The notes beneath the pieces are model-generated. The model was not told the DNA's origin. It saw nothing but the letters and a program-made list of their open reading frames with translations, and searched no databases. Shown here one piece after another: positions 28,567 through 38,411 of a DNA stretch of 64,000 bases. How positions within the stretch are numbered: the first letter of the stretch is position 1; the number at the start of each line of letters is the position of its first letter. The DNA is from an uncultured Flavobacteriaceae bacterium (GTDB lineage Bacteria; Bacteroidota; Bacteroidia; Flavobacteriales; Flavobacteriaceae), in contig CANMFO010000001.1 in NCBI GenBank assembly GCA_947497245.1, positions 1-64,000 on the forward strand. Reading direction: 5' to 3'. The position numbers and the translations under genes are program-made.

Positions 28567-29778
28567 ATGAAAATCAACTCAAGAGATTACCCTTTGGTGG
28601 ACGTTCCCATCGTTGGGATATGCATGGACGGGACCTCCTATCCCTATTATGAAAAGGCTGCGGAGGTGATGCCGAACCTGCAACGGTTTATCAGGGAAGG
28701 CGCCTTTGGAATGGTCAAAAGTGCCATCCCCTCTTTCACCAACCCGAACAATATGGCGATCGTTACGGGGGTCCCCCCAAAAGTAAATGGGATCTGCGGC
28801 AACTTCTATTGGGACGCCGAACTGGGCAGGGAGGTGATGATGAACGACCCCAAGTACTTAAAAGTGCCCACCATCCTGTCCAAAAAAAGTCAAAACGGAA
28901 GTAAAGTGGCCGTAGTGACCGCCAAGGACAAGTTACGAAAAATGTTGGCCCACGATCTCAATGGTATCTGTTTTTCTGCCGAGTTCGCCGACCGGGCCAC
29001 TTTGTCGGAAAATGGCATCGAAAATGTCGAGGGGGATTTAATGGGCAAGGAAAGGCCCGGCATCTACGACCCCTACATATCGGTGTACTGTATAGAGGCC
29101 GGCGCGAAACTGTTGCAGAGGGAACACTTTGACATCATGTACCTGACCACCACGGATTTTGTACAGCACAAATACGCCCCGGGCTCTCCCGAGGCCAACG
29201 ACTTTCTCTCCAAGATCGACCATTGGCTGGGCGAACTGGACAAGCTGGGGGCCATCATAGGGGTCACCGCCGACCATGGCATGCAGGCCAAGACCAATAC
29301 CGACGGCACGCCCAAGGTACAGTTCATAGAGCAGTTGTTGGGCGTCCAAAAGATAAAGACAAGGGTGATACTGCCCATTACGGACCCTTATGTGGTGCAC
29401 CATGGCGCACTGGGAGGGTACGGTACCGTATATCTGGACGACAGCTCCCAATTGGAAGCGGCCAAAACGTATTTGTTGGGCCTGGACGGCATTGAAAAGG
29501 TACTGACCAACGCGGAGGCCGTGGCGCAGTTCGAACTTCCCGGGGACAGGATCGGGGACCTCGTGGTATTGTCAGATGCCTCGACAACGATCGGGAGGAC
29601 CCCGGACTGGCACGACCTGGACAAGGTCAAAGAGGGTTTACGTTCGCACGGGGGGGAACACTCACAGGATGTCCCCATGATATTCAATAGGAAATTGGAC
29701 GCCGAACATGCCGCTAGATTGGCGACGGGGACCTGTAGGAACTTTGATCTGTTCCATTTCTTGAGCAATGGATTTTAA
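28567..29778 (+). CDS. phnA: Phosphonoacetate hydrolase
   Basis: A 403-residue cytoplasmic member of the alkaline phosphatase superfamily that hydrolyses phosphonoacetate to acetate and phosphate. D21 in GICMDG and the nucleophile T58 in PSFTNPNN match the family, as do the remaining metal ligands in TTDFVQHKY, TADHGM and HGGEHS. Length and the NMAIVTGVPP motif fit PhnA. It is the first gene of phnA-phnY-phnW (20 and 18 bases between genes) and is preceded by a strong candidate promoter. Two copies of GGAGGTGATG, 168 bases apart inside the gene (28662-28671 and 28830-28839), match the deletion end points of the truncated copy at 49499-49750. Confidence 0.93.
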   Translation: MKINSRDYPLVDVPIVGICMDGTSYPYYEKAAEVMPNLQRFIREGAFGMVKSAIPSFTNPNNMAIVTGVPPKVNGICGNFYWDAELGREVMMNDPKYLKVPTILSKKSQNGSKVAVVTAKDKLRKMLAHDLNGICFSAEFADRATLSENGIENVEGDLMGKERPGIYDPYISVYCIEAGAKLLQREHFDIMYLTTTDFVQHKYAPGSPEANDFLSKIDHWLGELDKLGAIIGVTADHGMQAKTNTDGTPKVQFIEQLLGVQKIKTRVILPITDPYVVHHGALGGYGTVYLDDSSQLEAAKTYLLGLDGIEKVLTNAEAVAQFELPGDRIGDLVVLSDASTTIGRTPDWHDLDKVKEGLRSHGGEHSQDVPMIFNRKLDAEHAARLATGTCRNFDLFHFLSNGF

Positions 29779-29798
29779 CCACCGACAAATAACTGTAC

Positions 29799-31226
29799 AT
29801 GATTGAATTTGGAAGTATAATCAACGGAAAGCAGGTAAAGGGCGACCAATGGATCGACATTTTCAACCCCTATACCAAGAAAAAGGTGGGAAGGGTCTCA
29901 TCGATAGATACCAAAACCTTGGACAAGGTGCTAAGGGATACCAGGAAAACAACAATTACCCTGACCCGATACGAGCGCTACGACATACTGAACAAGATAG
30001 CGGCCGCCCTTGAGGAAAGGGTCGACGAGGTGAGCCGAATGATCACCGATGAGACCGGGCTCTGCCTGAAGGACACGCGCTATGAGGCCAGCCGTGTATC
30101 CGACGTACTGCGGTTCTCGGCCATGAAGGCCCTGGACGACGATTCGCAGGTATTCCCATGCGATGTCTCCAGGAACGGGAAGCCCAGAAGGATATACACG
30201 ACACGTGTTCCCCTAGGGCTGATCAGCGCGATCACCCCCTTCAACCACCCGATGAACCAAGTGGTGCACAAGATTGCCCCGGCAATAGCCACCAACAATA
30301 CCGTGGTGCTCAAGCCTTCGGAGCGGACACCCCTGTCCGCCTACTATTTCGCACAACTGGCACTGGACTGTGGGTTGCCGCCCAATATGCTGAACGTGGT
30401 GAACGGGACGGATGTCCAGTCCATCGCTGAAATGATGACAGTACACCCCGATATTACCATGGTTTCCTTTACCGGAGGTAGTAAAATCGGAAAGATAATA
30501 GCCTCTAAAGCAGGGTACAAGAAGTTGGTCCTGGAGCTCGGGGGGAGTTCGGCACTGCTCGTTCTGGAGGATGCCGACGTGGACGAGGCCGTTCAGGTGA
30601 CCATGGCGGGAACTTTCAAGAATTCCGCGCAGCGCTGTACCGCCATTCGAAGGATACTGGTCCACGAGGGCCTGGCCGATGTCTATGCCCAAAAATTGGC
30701 CGATAAGGTCAGGGCATTGAGATATGGAGATCCCTACGATGATCAAAACGACATGGGCACCGTGATCACCGAGGAAGCGGCCAAAGAAATGGAGGCCCGC
30801 GTCCAGGATGCCATCGACAATGGCGCCGTATGCCTGGTGGGCCATAAAAGGGATGGGGCACTCTTCGCCCCAACGGTTCTGGACCATGTGCAGAATGCCC
30901 ATGAAGTGGTGGCCAAGGAGACCTTCGGCCCGGTGGCGCCCATTATCCGTTTCAAGACCCTGGACGAGGCCATCGAAATCGCCAACGATACACCCTACGG
31001 ATTATCGGGCGGTGTGGTCAGCAACCATTGGCCGTCCATTCAACGGGTCATCACCGAGCTCGACACGGGTACCGTAAATGTCAATGAGGCCCCAAGTTAC
31101 CGCTTGGAATGGACACCGTTCGGGGGGGTAAAAGATTCTGGTCTTGGCTATAAAGAAGGCGTGATAGAGACCATGAAGGGCTATACCTATGTAAAGACCT
31201 ATTCCCTACCTTGGGATATCGCTTAA
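29799..31226 (+). CDS. phnY: Phosphonoacetaldehyde dehydrogenase
   Basis: A 475-residue NAD(P)-dependent aldehyde dehydrogenase. Visible motifs are the Rossmann-type SFTGGSKIGKIIA, the general-base glutamate in LELGGSSALLV and the nucleophilic cysteine in SAQRCTAIRR, followed by ETFGPVAPIIRF near the C-terminus. Its place between PhnA and PhnW identifies the substrate as phosphonoacetaldehyde, oxidised to phosphonoacetate. Without context it would only be called an aldehyde dehydrogenase. It is 20 bases after phnA and 18 before phnW, so almost surely in one operon. Confidence 0.9.
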   Translation: MIEFGSIINGKQVKGDQWIDIFNPYTKKKVGRVSSIDTKTLDKVLRDTRKTTITLTRYERYDILNKIAAALEERVDEVSRMITDETGLCLKDTRYEASRVSDVLRFSAMKALDDDSQVFPCDVSRNGKPRRIYTTRVPLGLISAITPFNHPMNQVVHKIAPAIATNNTVVLKPSERTPLSAYYFAQLALDCGLPPNMLNVVNGTDVQSIAEMMTVHPDITMVSFTGGSKIGKIIASKAGYKKLVLELGGSSALLVLEDADVDEAVQVTMAGTFKNSAQRCTAIRRILVHEGLADVYAQKLADKVRALRYGDPYDDQNDMGTVITEEAAKEMEARVQDAIDNGAVCLVGHKRDGALFAPTVLDHVQNAHEVVAKETFGPVAPIIRFKTLDEAIEIANDTPYGLSGGVVSNHWPSIQRVITELDTGTVNVNEAPSYRLEWTPFGGVKDSGLGYKEGVIETMKGYTYVKTYSLPWDIA

Positions 31227-31244
31227 CTTAATCAAAACACCAAA

Positions 31245-32351
31245 ATGGAGATTAAAAGAAATGTACTGTTGAACCCAGGACCCGCCACGACCACGGACTC
31301 CGTGAAATTGGCACAGGTCGTACCGGACATTTGCCCAAGGGAAAAGGAGTTCGGAGACCTGATGGGGTACTGTGCGACAGAGATCACAAAATTCGTCGGC
31401 GACCCCACGCAATACGCAACCGTCTTTTTCGGGGGTTCTGGTACGGCCACCGTGGAGGCCATACTGAGCTCAGTGGTCCCGCAGGACGGGAAGATATTGG
31501 TCATAGACAACGGGGCCTATGGCAGGAGGATGTGCCAGATCACCGACATCCATAAAATAGACACCTTGATATTTGAATCCTCATCGATAGGGCCCATAGA
31601 CCTTGACGCCCTGGAGCGGATCATGGCCGATGAAGAGGGATTGACGCATTTGGCAATGGTGCACCACGAGACCACCACGGGACTGCTCAACGACATCGCC
31701 GCCGTGGGGAAGCTCTGCCACAAGTACGGCATTGGCTTCATTGTGGACTCTATGAGCGGGTTCGCCGCTATCCCCATAGATATGGCGGCGATGAACATCG
31801 ATTATTTGGCGGCGAGTTCCAACAAGAATATCCAGGGCATGGCCGGAATCGGTTTCGCCATTTGTGACAAGACCGCTTTGGAGGAAACCAGGGAAATTGC
31901 CCCCCGTACCTTATACTTGAACCTTTATGCGCAGTACGCATATTTTGAAAAAACCCACCAGACTCGGTTTACCCCGCCTGTACAGACCTTTTATGCCCTG
32001 AAACAGGCCATTTTGGAGACGAAGGAGGAAGGTATTGGGAAGCGCTATGAACGATATGGCCAATCTTGGGAAACACTGTTACGCGGATTGGATGGCCTGG
32101 GACTAAAGTATTTGATCGATAAGGAACACCATTCAAAGATCATTACGGCGATTCTGGAACCCGATACCGAGAATTATGATTTTAATGAAATGCATGATTT
32201 CTTTTTTGAAAAAGGATTTACCATTTACCCGGGCAAAGTAAGCAATTATGGTACTTTTCGGATTTCCAACATTGGACAGATCGATAAAAGGGATATTGAG
32301 GCTTTCTTGAGGGTACTGGAAGCCTATTTGATAAAAATAGACTATAGGTAA
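31245..32351 (+). CDS. phnW: 2-aminoethylphosphonate:pyruvate aminotransferase
   Basis: A 368-residue class V PLP aminotransferase. The start RNVLLNPGPATTTDSVK, the motif VPDICPREKEF, the SGTATVEA cofactor region and the Schiff-base lysine in SSNKNIQGM match PhnW. It converts 2-aminoethylphosphonate and pyruvate to phosphonoacetaldehyde and alanine, supplying PhnY. Together the three genes encode the complete PhnW-PhnY-PhnA route to acetate and phosphate. No phosphonatase (PhnX) gene is present in the window. Confidence 0.94.
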   Translation: MEIKRNVLLNPGPATTTDSVKLAQVVPDICPREKEFGDLMGYCATEITKFVGDPTQYATVFFGGSGTATVEAILSSVVPQDGKILVIDNGAYGRRMCQITDIHKIDTLIFESSSIGPIDLDALERIMADEEGLTHLAMVHHETTTGLLNDIAAVGKLCHKYGIGFIVDSMSGFAAIPIDMAAMNIDYLAASSNKNIQGMAGIGFAICDKTALEETREIAPRTLYLNLYAQYAYFEKTHQTRFTPPVQTFYALKQAILETKEEGIGKRYERYGQSWETLLRGLDGLGLKYLIDKEHHSKIITAILEPDTENYDFNEMHDFFFEKGFTIYPGKVSNYGTFRISNIGQIDKRDIEAFLRVLEAYLIKIDYR

Positions 32352-32395
32352 ATACGCTTCGGGACAAAAACAAAAAGATTGTAATCTTATATCGG

Positions 32396-33673
32396 ATGGC
32401 ATTGACAAAAGAGCAACAGTACTGGAGAAAGAGAATCTTTGTTCTCACCTGGCTCGCTTATGCCGGTTTCTATTTTGGGAGAAAGAACCTATCGGTCACT
32501 TGGAGTTCCATGGAAGCGGATCTTGGTCTGGACAATTCGGACTATGCCACTATTATCTTCATCTATAGTTTAATTTATACTATTGGCCAATTTCTAAATG
32601 GGTATCTTTCAGATCGATTTGGCCCGCGAAAGGTGGTAAGTATAGGCCTGTTTTTGGCCGCGTTCGCAAACTTCTTTTTGGGAATGACATTTTCCACGGG
32701 CATACTGGTTTTCCTGATAGCGCTGAACGGATATGGGCAATCGACCGGCTGGAGCGGTTTGGTAAAAAATATGACCCCTTGGTATAGAAGCAACGAAAGG
32801 GGAATAGTAATGTCTTGGTGGTCCACATGTTATGTCACCGGAGGATTCCTGGCCACGGTTTTTGCGACCTATGCGGCGTTCGATATGGATTTCCTTTCAG
32901 AAATGGGATGGAAAAGAGGATTTTTTCTCCCTTCGATAATCCTTCTTGCCATTGCCTTCTTTTATCTTTTGTTTACCAGAAACAACCCCAAGGAAATAGG
33001 CCTTCCCGTAATAATTGAGGACAAGTATGAACTGGATGCCGATGGCAAATCGGAAAACCTAAAAATACTACGGCTGTTGTTAAAAAATACAGCACTTTGG
33101 ATTTATTCCAGTTGTTATATGATCCTCAAAATGATGCGCTATGCCTTTTTGTTCTGGCTGCCCATTTACCTCGAAAAATCATTGGACTATGGCGTGAGCG
33201 ATGCCGGTTATATTTCATCGGTCTACGAGTTGATAGGGTTCTTTGGCGTTATACTTGCCGGTTATGCCTCGGACAAACTTTTTAATTCAAGACGCTTTAG
33301 CACAATATCCATCATGATGATCGGATTGGCCTTGGTTTGCTTAATACACCCCTATTTGGTTTCCATTGGAAAAATGGGTACCGTAATAAGTATCGCTTTG
33401 ATCGGTATGGCGACCTACGGTCCCGATTCGCTTATTTGTACGGCCGGCTCCATGGACGTGGGCGGCAAGAAGGGAACGGGCATGGCCGCCGGAATCATTA
33501 ATGGTATGGGATCCATAGGGCAAATGTTTTCGGGCTTCATCGTGGTTGCCATCAATGAAAAATTTGGTTGGGACAGCCTTTTTGATTTCTTCGTGATCAT
33601 GTCGTTATTGGGAGGAGGTCTTGCTGCATTAAAATGGAAATTTAAAAGCCCGGAAAAACAATTCAGCGCCTAA
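32396..33673 (+). CDS. MFS transporter of the organophosphate:phosphate antiporter type, probable phosphonate carrier
   Basis: A 425-residue inner-membrane protein with about 12 hydrophobic segments. The N-terminal RKRIFVLTWLAYAGFYFGRK, the motif GYLSDRFGPRKVV after segment 2 and the central hydrophilic loop resemble GlpT/UhpC-type carriers, which exchange organophosphates for phosphate. It follows phnW by 44 bases. No PhnSTUV or other ABC phosphonate transporter gene is present, so this protein is the best candidate to bring aminophosphonates or phosphonoacetate into the cytoplasm. The substrate is inferred. Confidence 0.8.
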   Translation: MALTKEQQYWRKRIFVLTWLAYAGFYFGRKNLSVTWSSMEADLGLDNSDYATIIFIYSLIYTIGQFLNGYLSDRFGPRKVVSIGLFLAAFANFFLGMTFSTGILVFLIALNGYGQSTGWSGLVKNMTPWYRSNERGIVMSWWSTCYVTGGFLATVFATYAAFDMDFLSEMGWKRGFFLPSIILLAIAFFYLLFTRNNPKEIGLPVIIEDKYELDADGKSENLKILRLLLKNTALWIYSSCYMILKMMRYAFLFWLPIYLEKSLDYGVSDAGYISSVYELIGFFGVILAGYASDKLFNSRRFSTISIMMIGLALVCLIHPYLVSIGKMGTVISIALIGMATYGPDSLICTAGSMDVGGKKGTGMAAGIINGMGSIGQMFSGFIVVAINEKFGWDSLFDFFVIMSLLGGGLAALKWKFKSPEKQFSA

Positions 33674-34029
33674 TTTCGTTTAGGCAGGGTACAGGGCCAT
33701 TACGGGTATTATGATTCCTGGAACAGGACGATGAACCTTTTGGATGAACGGGCGATACTTCAAATGAAAAATAGACTTGGCGACTTTTTTCGTCGTCGTT
33801 TCCGGATGTGCTTAGCCCCCTTTTCGAAAGGCTGAACAAATGTGCTGCCGGCCGTACCACTTTCACCATACAGAAAAGGAGAACACAATATTTACAATTA
33901 TTATGTATTTTCATGGATTGTTTAGGTGGGCGTGGACTTTCAATGTGGGGCATTTCTTGGGAATACCGGTATTCCATAAATCGTTTGCAGGAGAACTTTT
34001 GGCGATCTGCAAATTCTAAAACCTATCAT
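33674..34029. other. Intergenic region upstream of the first XRE-cupin regulator
   Basis: About 355 bases. The regulator frame stays open to 33808, but the upstream part shows no resemblance to its paralogue and is taken as leader. AATTATTATGTA (33896-33907) weakly recalls the phnA 16-mer but lacks the 9-base spacing to a -7 element. The region probably carries a separate promoter for the regulator. Confidence 0.35.
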
Positions 34030-34590
34030 ATGGATAACATTCTGGTGAATATTGGCAGACAGTTAAAATCCGCAAGACAGAAAAGGGATTTGACTTTGCA
34101 ACAAGTTGCCAAAAGGACAGGGGTAAGCGCAGGCTTGATATCTAAAATCGAGAACCTGAGAACCACGCCCTCTTTACCGGTGCTCCTAAAGATCATGCAA
34201 ACATTGAGCATCGACCTCTCCGAGTTGGAACTATCGTCCAATATGGGCGGGGGAGACTACATATTGGTCAAGGACGGGGAAGGCACCATGGAACTTAGGG
34301 AGGACTCAAAAAGCTTGGAATATACGCATCTGCTTTCCAGCAATACCTCGGATAACAGTATAAGGGTGTACCTGGTAAATGTTTTGGGGAAGTCGTATCG
34401 GAAACCCATTTCGACGAATGCCAGCGAATTGGTTTTTGTACTCAGCGGAAAACTTACGTATCTCATACGGAAGGAGGATGTTCATTTGGAAAAGGGAGAT
34501 CTGTTGTTTTTTGATGGAACGGTTCCACATGGGCTGTCGAACGAATTTGATGAGCCCGCCGTTTTACTGAAAATTTATTTGCTGAACTAA
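34030..34590 (+). CDS. XRE-family regulator with C-terminal cupin domain (copy 1)
   Basis: A 186-residue one-component regulator. The helix-turn-helix (residues about 6-62, RDLTLQQVAKRTGVSAGLIS) is followed by a cupin fold (about 110-180; ELVFVLSGKLTYLI, LEKGDLLFFDGTVPHGLS) that probably binds the effector. ATG at 34030 is chosen because the paralogue at 45220 begins with the equivalent sequence (MDDILVNIG versus MDNILVNIG). Given its location after phnAYW and the carrier, it is the likely regulator of the phosphonate genes, perhaps sensing an aminophosphonate or phosphonoacetaldehyde. Operator binding is inferred. Confidence 0.9.
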   Translation: MDNILVNIGRQLKSARQKRDLTLQQVAKRTGVSAGLISKIENLRTTPSLPVLLKIMQTLSIDLSELELSSNMGGGDYILVKDGEGTMELREDSKSLEYTHLLSSNTSDNSIRVYLVNVLGKSYRKPISTNASELVFVLSGKLTYLIRKEDVHLEKGDLLFFDGTVPHGLSNEFDEPAVLLKIYLLN

Positions 34591-34781
34591 GTCAGCGGAA
34601 GGGCGGTTTCGTTTGAACCGGTCCTACCCGTCGAATTTTGATGCCTGTGGAGGTGGTCCTGGGGATGCGACCTTGGCGGTAAGGAGGCGCGGCCATACAA
34701 CGGAAAAATATAAAATCAGTCCGATCCATGCTAGGGAAAAGTCGGGTTGGCTGTTTATATTTGGCTTAAATTTTAAGGACC

Positions 34782-35981
34782 GTGTTCAGACGGCATATTT
34801 CATCCAGGAACGAACCGACATATAGGATTCTTTATATGTTGAGCTTTGCCCACTTCATCAACGATGCCCTGCAATCCGTGATCCCGGCCGTTTATCCGTT
34901 GCTCAAGAGCAACTATGCCCTGACCTTCACCCAAGTGGGACTGATCGCGCTCAGTTATCAGTTGACGGCCTCCTTGTTCCAACCTTTGGTGGGGAGCGTT
35001 TCGGACAGAAAACCAAGACCGATGGCCATGGTGGGCGGTGCGCTGTGTTCTTTGACAGGCATCGTTGCCTTGTCGGGAGCAGCAAGTTTTTTATGGATTT
35101 TAGTTTCGGTAGCCCTGATAGGCCTGGGTTCGTCCATATTTCATCCCGAATCATCGAGGGTGGCGAACATGGCTTCTGGGGGCCAACGGGGACTCGCGCA
35201 GTCGATCTTTCAAATCGGAGGGAACGCCGGCAGCGCATTGGGGCCCCTGTTGGTGGCCCTGATCGTTATCCCATATGGGCAACGCGATATCATGTGGTTT
35301 GCCATGGGGGCCCTAATGGGCATCATGGTTTTATACAAGGTCGCCGACTGGTACCGCGGACAGCTGTCCAAAAAAATGGGTAGCCAACCTTCGCAACTGT
35401 CCACTTCCGGACCAGCGGTCTCCAAAGGGCATATCAAGCTTTCCATTACGGTGTTGATCGTACTTATCTTCTCCAAATATTTCTATATGGCGTGCATGAC
35501 CAACTATTTCACCTTTTATCTTATCGAAAAATTTCAGGTATCGATCCAGCAGTCCCAATTGTACCTCTTTGCCTTTCTGGGAGCCGTAGCGGTCGGGACC
35601 TATTTTGGAGGGCCTTTGGGAGATAGGTTTGGAAGGAAAAAGATTATTTGGACCTCCATTTTTGGAGCAGCTCCCTTTGCTTTGGTATTGCCCCATGTCG
35701 GTTTATTTTGGGTTTTGGTACTGTCGATGTGCATCGGTGTCATTATGGCCTCGGCCTTTTCGGCCATTTTAGTGTTTGCCCAGGAATTATTGCCGAACCG
35801 GATTGGCCTGGTTTCAGGTCTGTTTTTTGGCTTGGCTTTTGGATTGGGAGGGCTTGGATCCGCCCTATTGGGCAACTTGGCCGACCGTACCAGTATAGCC
35901 TACATCTTTGAACTTTGTGCTTTTTTGCCCCTTTTGGGCATCGTGGCCGGAATGCTTCCCAATATTCGCCAAGCTGACTAG
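34782..35981 (+). CDS. MFS transporter of the fosmidomycin-resistance (Fsr) type
   Basis: A 399-residue inner-membrane protein with about 12 hydrophobic segments. The start region FAHFINDALQSVIPAVYPLL, the motif QPLVGSVSDRKPRP and the GLGSSIFHPESSR segment are typical of Fsr-like carriers. Fsr exports fosmidomycin, itself a phosphonate, so its place 190 bases after the phosphonate regulator suggests transport of a phosphonate or phosphonate by-product. Direction of transport is not known. Confidence 0.82.
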   Translation: MFRRHISSRNEPTYRILYMLSFAHFINDALQSVIPAVYPLLKSNYALTFTQVGLIALSYQLTASLFQPLVGSVSDRKPRPMAMVGGALCSLTGIVALSGAASFLWILVSVALIGLGSSIFHPESSRVANMASGGQRGLAQSIFQIGGNAGSALGPLLVALIVIPYGQRDIMWFAMGALMGIMVLYKVADWYRGQLSKKMGSQPSQLSTSGPAVSKGHIKLSITVLIVLIFSKYFYMACMTNYFTFYLIEKFQVSIQQSQLYLFAFLGAVAVGTYFGGPLGDRFGRKKIIWTSIFGAAPFALVLPHVGLFWVLVLSMCIGVIMASAFSAILVFAQELLPNRIGLVSGLFFGLAFGLGGLGSALLGNLADRTSIAYIFELCAFLPLLGIVAGMLPNIRQAD

Positions 35982-36254
35982 CACTTTGGAACCGCCTGCA
36001 ATTTTGGAAACTTGCAACACGGTCAGCGCCGGACCATTCGTTCGGCCGCGATCGAAGCCTTCATCACCGAAATATCCGTTCCACCGTACTCCCTCCCCAG
36101 TATATAGGTGCGCCATAATTTAACAGTTGAGTGATTAAACCCTGGATGGTGATTGGAGTCCAATCCGTACGACGGTCAACTAAACCCCAAGCTGAGGTAT
36201 GGTATAGCACTACTTTTTATTATTTACATATGTTTAACTTAAATTTCATCTTTT

Positions 36255-37118
36255 ATGAAAAAGAACAGATTTTTAGCGGGAATAATGGTAGCCGCCTTGG
36301 CTTTCGTCTCATGTGAAAATGGGGGTGCTGAAGATGCGGATCTCGAGCAGAACCCTACGGGGATGGTCAACTCCGTTTCCTTGGAAGCCTCAGTGGAAGG
36401 CGTGGAAAGTACTTTGGACGAATATGCCTTCTACGGGGGCAATTACCTGAATTTTGGGGGAATCTCCAGTCGAGGTTTTCACGATAGGGCCGGTTTCTTT
36501 TCGAATTGTGCCGAATTGATGGCCGAAACGGTAGATGAAACGACCACCATCACCATCACATTCCCGGAAGATTGCGAAGACCGGCGCGGAAACCTGGTTT
36601 CCGGAACGATCACCATTGTATACTCCCAAACCGATACCAATAAGAGCCGCTCGGCCACCTTCACGGATTTTTCAGTGAACGGGTATTTGGTGAACGGCAC
36701 GAGGACATATAGTTATTCCGCAGCAAATGCAAACGGAAACCCGGAGATTGCCGGAACCGTGGACCTAAGTATCGAGACCGAGGAAGGGACCATTGCCAAA
36801 TCGGGTTCCAGGCTGATTGAAATCACGGCCGGTGGGGACACTGACACCTACACGGACGACGAAAAGACCATTACAGGTTCGCGTGTTTTTACGGATGCCG
36901 AGGGAAACCGCTTTTCTGTTGAAATCACGGAGCCCTTGGTGAAACCGGCTGGTTGCCATTACATCGCCACGGGCATCAAGCAGTATACCGAAAACGATGC
37001 GATCGCTGTCCTGGACTATGGTGATGGCAACTGTGACTCGGTCGCCGAGTTGACCGCGGCAGATGGAACGATAACGGAAATTGAACTAAGAAGAGGCAGA
37101 AGAGGCTTTTACCGCTAG
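36255..37118 (+). CDS. Hypothetical secreted lipoprotein
   Basis: A 287-residue protein with a clear lipoprotein signal (lipobox AFVSC, cysteine near residue 20), an acidic linker, then repeated beta-strand-like segments rich in Thr, Ser and Glu (about 90-275). Two cysteine pairs (near NCAEL and DCEDR, and near GCHYIA and NCDSV) could form disulfides. I do not recognise a family beyond the many Flavobacteriaceae lipoproteins of this kind. It seems monocistronic, with an AT-rich upstream region and a terminator hairpin 24 bases after the stop codon. Confidence 0.75.
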   Translation: MKKNRFLAGIMVAALAFVSCENGGAEDADLEQNPTGMVNSVSLEASVEGVESTLDEYAFYGGNYLNFGGISSRGFHDRAGFFSNCAELMAETVDETTTITITFPEDCEDRRGNLVSGTITIVYSQTDTNKSRSATFTDFSVNGYLVNGTRTYSYSAANANGNPEIAGTVDLSIETEEGTIAKSGSRLIEITAGGDTDTYTDDEKTITGSRVFTDAEGNRFSVEITEPLVKPAGCHYIATGIKQYTENDAIAVLDYGDGNCDSVAELTAADGTITEIELRRGRRGFYR

Positions 37119-37142
37119 GTATTGGTTTGGTAGTTGATTGAA

Positions 37143-37175
37143 AAAGGCCCTGGGATCAGCTATCCTGGGGCCTTT
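37143..37175 (+). terminator. Terminator-like hairpin after the lipoprotein gene
   Basis: AAAGGCCCTGGGAT (37143-37156) and ATCCTGGGGCCTTT (37162-37175) pair over 14 positions with two G-U pairs around CAGCT. The T-run is short, so the structure may act as a bidirectional or RNA-stabilising hairpin. Confidence 0.6.
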
Positions 37176-37339
37176 GATATTGCCCTGCAATTCTTTGTAG
37201 TCCCCGGTCGGGGATATTGCAATGCAAAATGCTTGCAGGCCGGGCATTGGGACCGTGGTTTCATTTTGTATCAATTTGGGCCTCCGTTCCCGCATCCACA
37301 TCAGGGCTTTTTACACAAATTATGTATCTTGTTCCCAAG

Positions 37340-38209
37340 ATGACGAATGTTTTTGCACATATAAGGGATTGTAGTTTGTTTAGAAAATTCACTATTGACG
37401 AGCTTTTGTTCGTTGAGTTCAAATGTCTTGTTGAGGAAATCCGTTTTGGTATGTGGTCCGATGCCAATTATTTTGTTTTTGTGACCAATGGTAAAAAGAT
37501 GTGGAAAACACATCGAAACACGTATACGGTAAAGGCAGGAGACGCCCTGTTTGTGAAAAAAGGGGCCAATATTGCCCACCAATTTCACAGTGAGGATTAT
37601 TGTGCGTTGATGATATTTATGCCCGATGAATTCATTAAAAAGTTCATGTTAAAATTTAGCGATACACTGTCCTTTAAAAAAGATATGGAACACATGGAGT
37701 CCGATGGCGTGTTACGTGTGGAGATGGATGATTTTTTATTGTCTTATATGAGATCGTTGGAAGTGTATTTTGAGGCACACGAAAGTCCAAATACAAATGT
37801 TATCCGATTCAAGTTTGAAGAATTGCTGCTTAATATCTTCACTACAGATAAACACCGGGACATAGCATCCTATTTATACGGTTTACAGGCTTCGAACAGC
37901 GTGCAACTGAAACAGATTATGATGGACAATTACCCATATAATTTAAAGTTGGAGGAGTACGCCGCCCTAGCGAACATGAGCCTGAGCACATTTAAAAGAA
38001 GTTTTAAATCGGTGTTCAACGAAAGCCCGGGACGTTGGATTTCAAATAAAAAAATTACCTTGGCAACCCAATTTCTTAAAACTACGGATAAAACGGTCAA
38101 TGAAATTGCCTACGATTGTGGTTTTGAAGACCCCTCCCATTTTATAAAGGTCTTTAAAAGATATGAAAACGTAACTCCCCTTTCTTATCGAAACGCAATG
38201 GCCATATAA
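37340..38209 (+). CDS. AraC-family transcriptional regulator
   Basis: About 289 residues from the ATG at 37340; ATG at 37322 is also possible. An N-terminal cupin-like sensing domain (GMWSDANYFVFVTNGKK ... VKAGDALFVKKGANIAHQF) is followed by two helix-turn-helix units (about 190-285; LKLEEYAALANMSLSTFKRS, VNEIAYDCGFEDPSHFIKVFK). It is transcribed towards two broken genes, a nitronate monooxygenase and an OsmC protein, and probably once controlled them. Confidence 0.88.
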   Translation: MTNVFAHIRDCSLFRKFTIDELLFVEFKCLVEEIRFGMWSDANYFVFVTNGKKMWKTHRNTYTVKAGDALFVKKGANIAHQFHSEDYCALMIFMPDEFIKKFMLKFSDTLSFKKDMEHMESDGVLRVEMDDFLLSYMRSLEVYFEAHESPNTNVIRFKFEELLLNIFTTDKHRDIASYLYGLQASNSVQLKQIMMDNYPYNLKLEEYAALANMSLSTFKRSFKSVFNESPGRWISNKKITLATQFLKTTDKTVNEIAYDCGFEDPSHFIKVFKRYENVTPLSYRNAMAI

Positions 38210-38411
38210 TGTCCAATACAGTTGCAAGATAGCACCCTTCCAGAAAGTCAATGTTCCAGTTTTGTCCAATGGTTTACTTTTTCCGTGGACCGATTATACG
38301 ATTTATAGAACCTGTGGTACCATCTAGACAGGCCTATACCCCATACTTTTGCGACCTAACTGTTCAACTAAATTGATTGAAAAACAAGCAATCACTAAAC
38401 ATTCTGGTCCC

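Noticed and set aside
33808-34029. N-terminal extension of the first XRE-cupin regulator
   Set aside because: The frame is open, but the paralogue starts at the equivalent of 34030 and the extension has no similarity to it and no domain.
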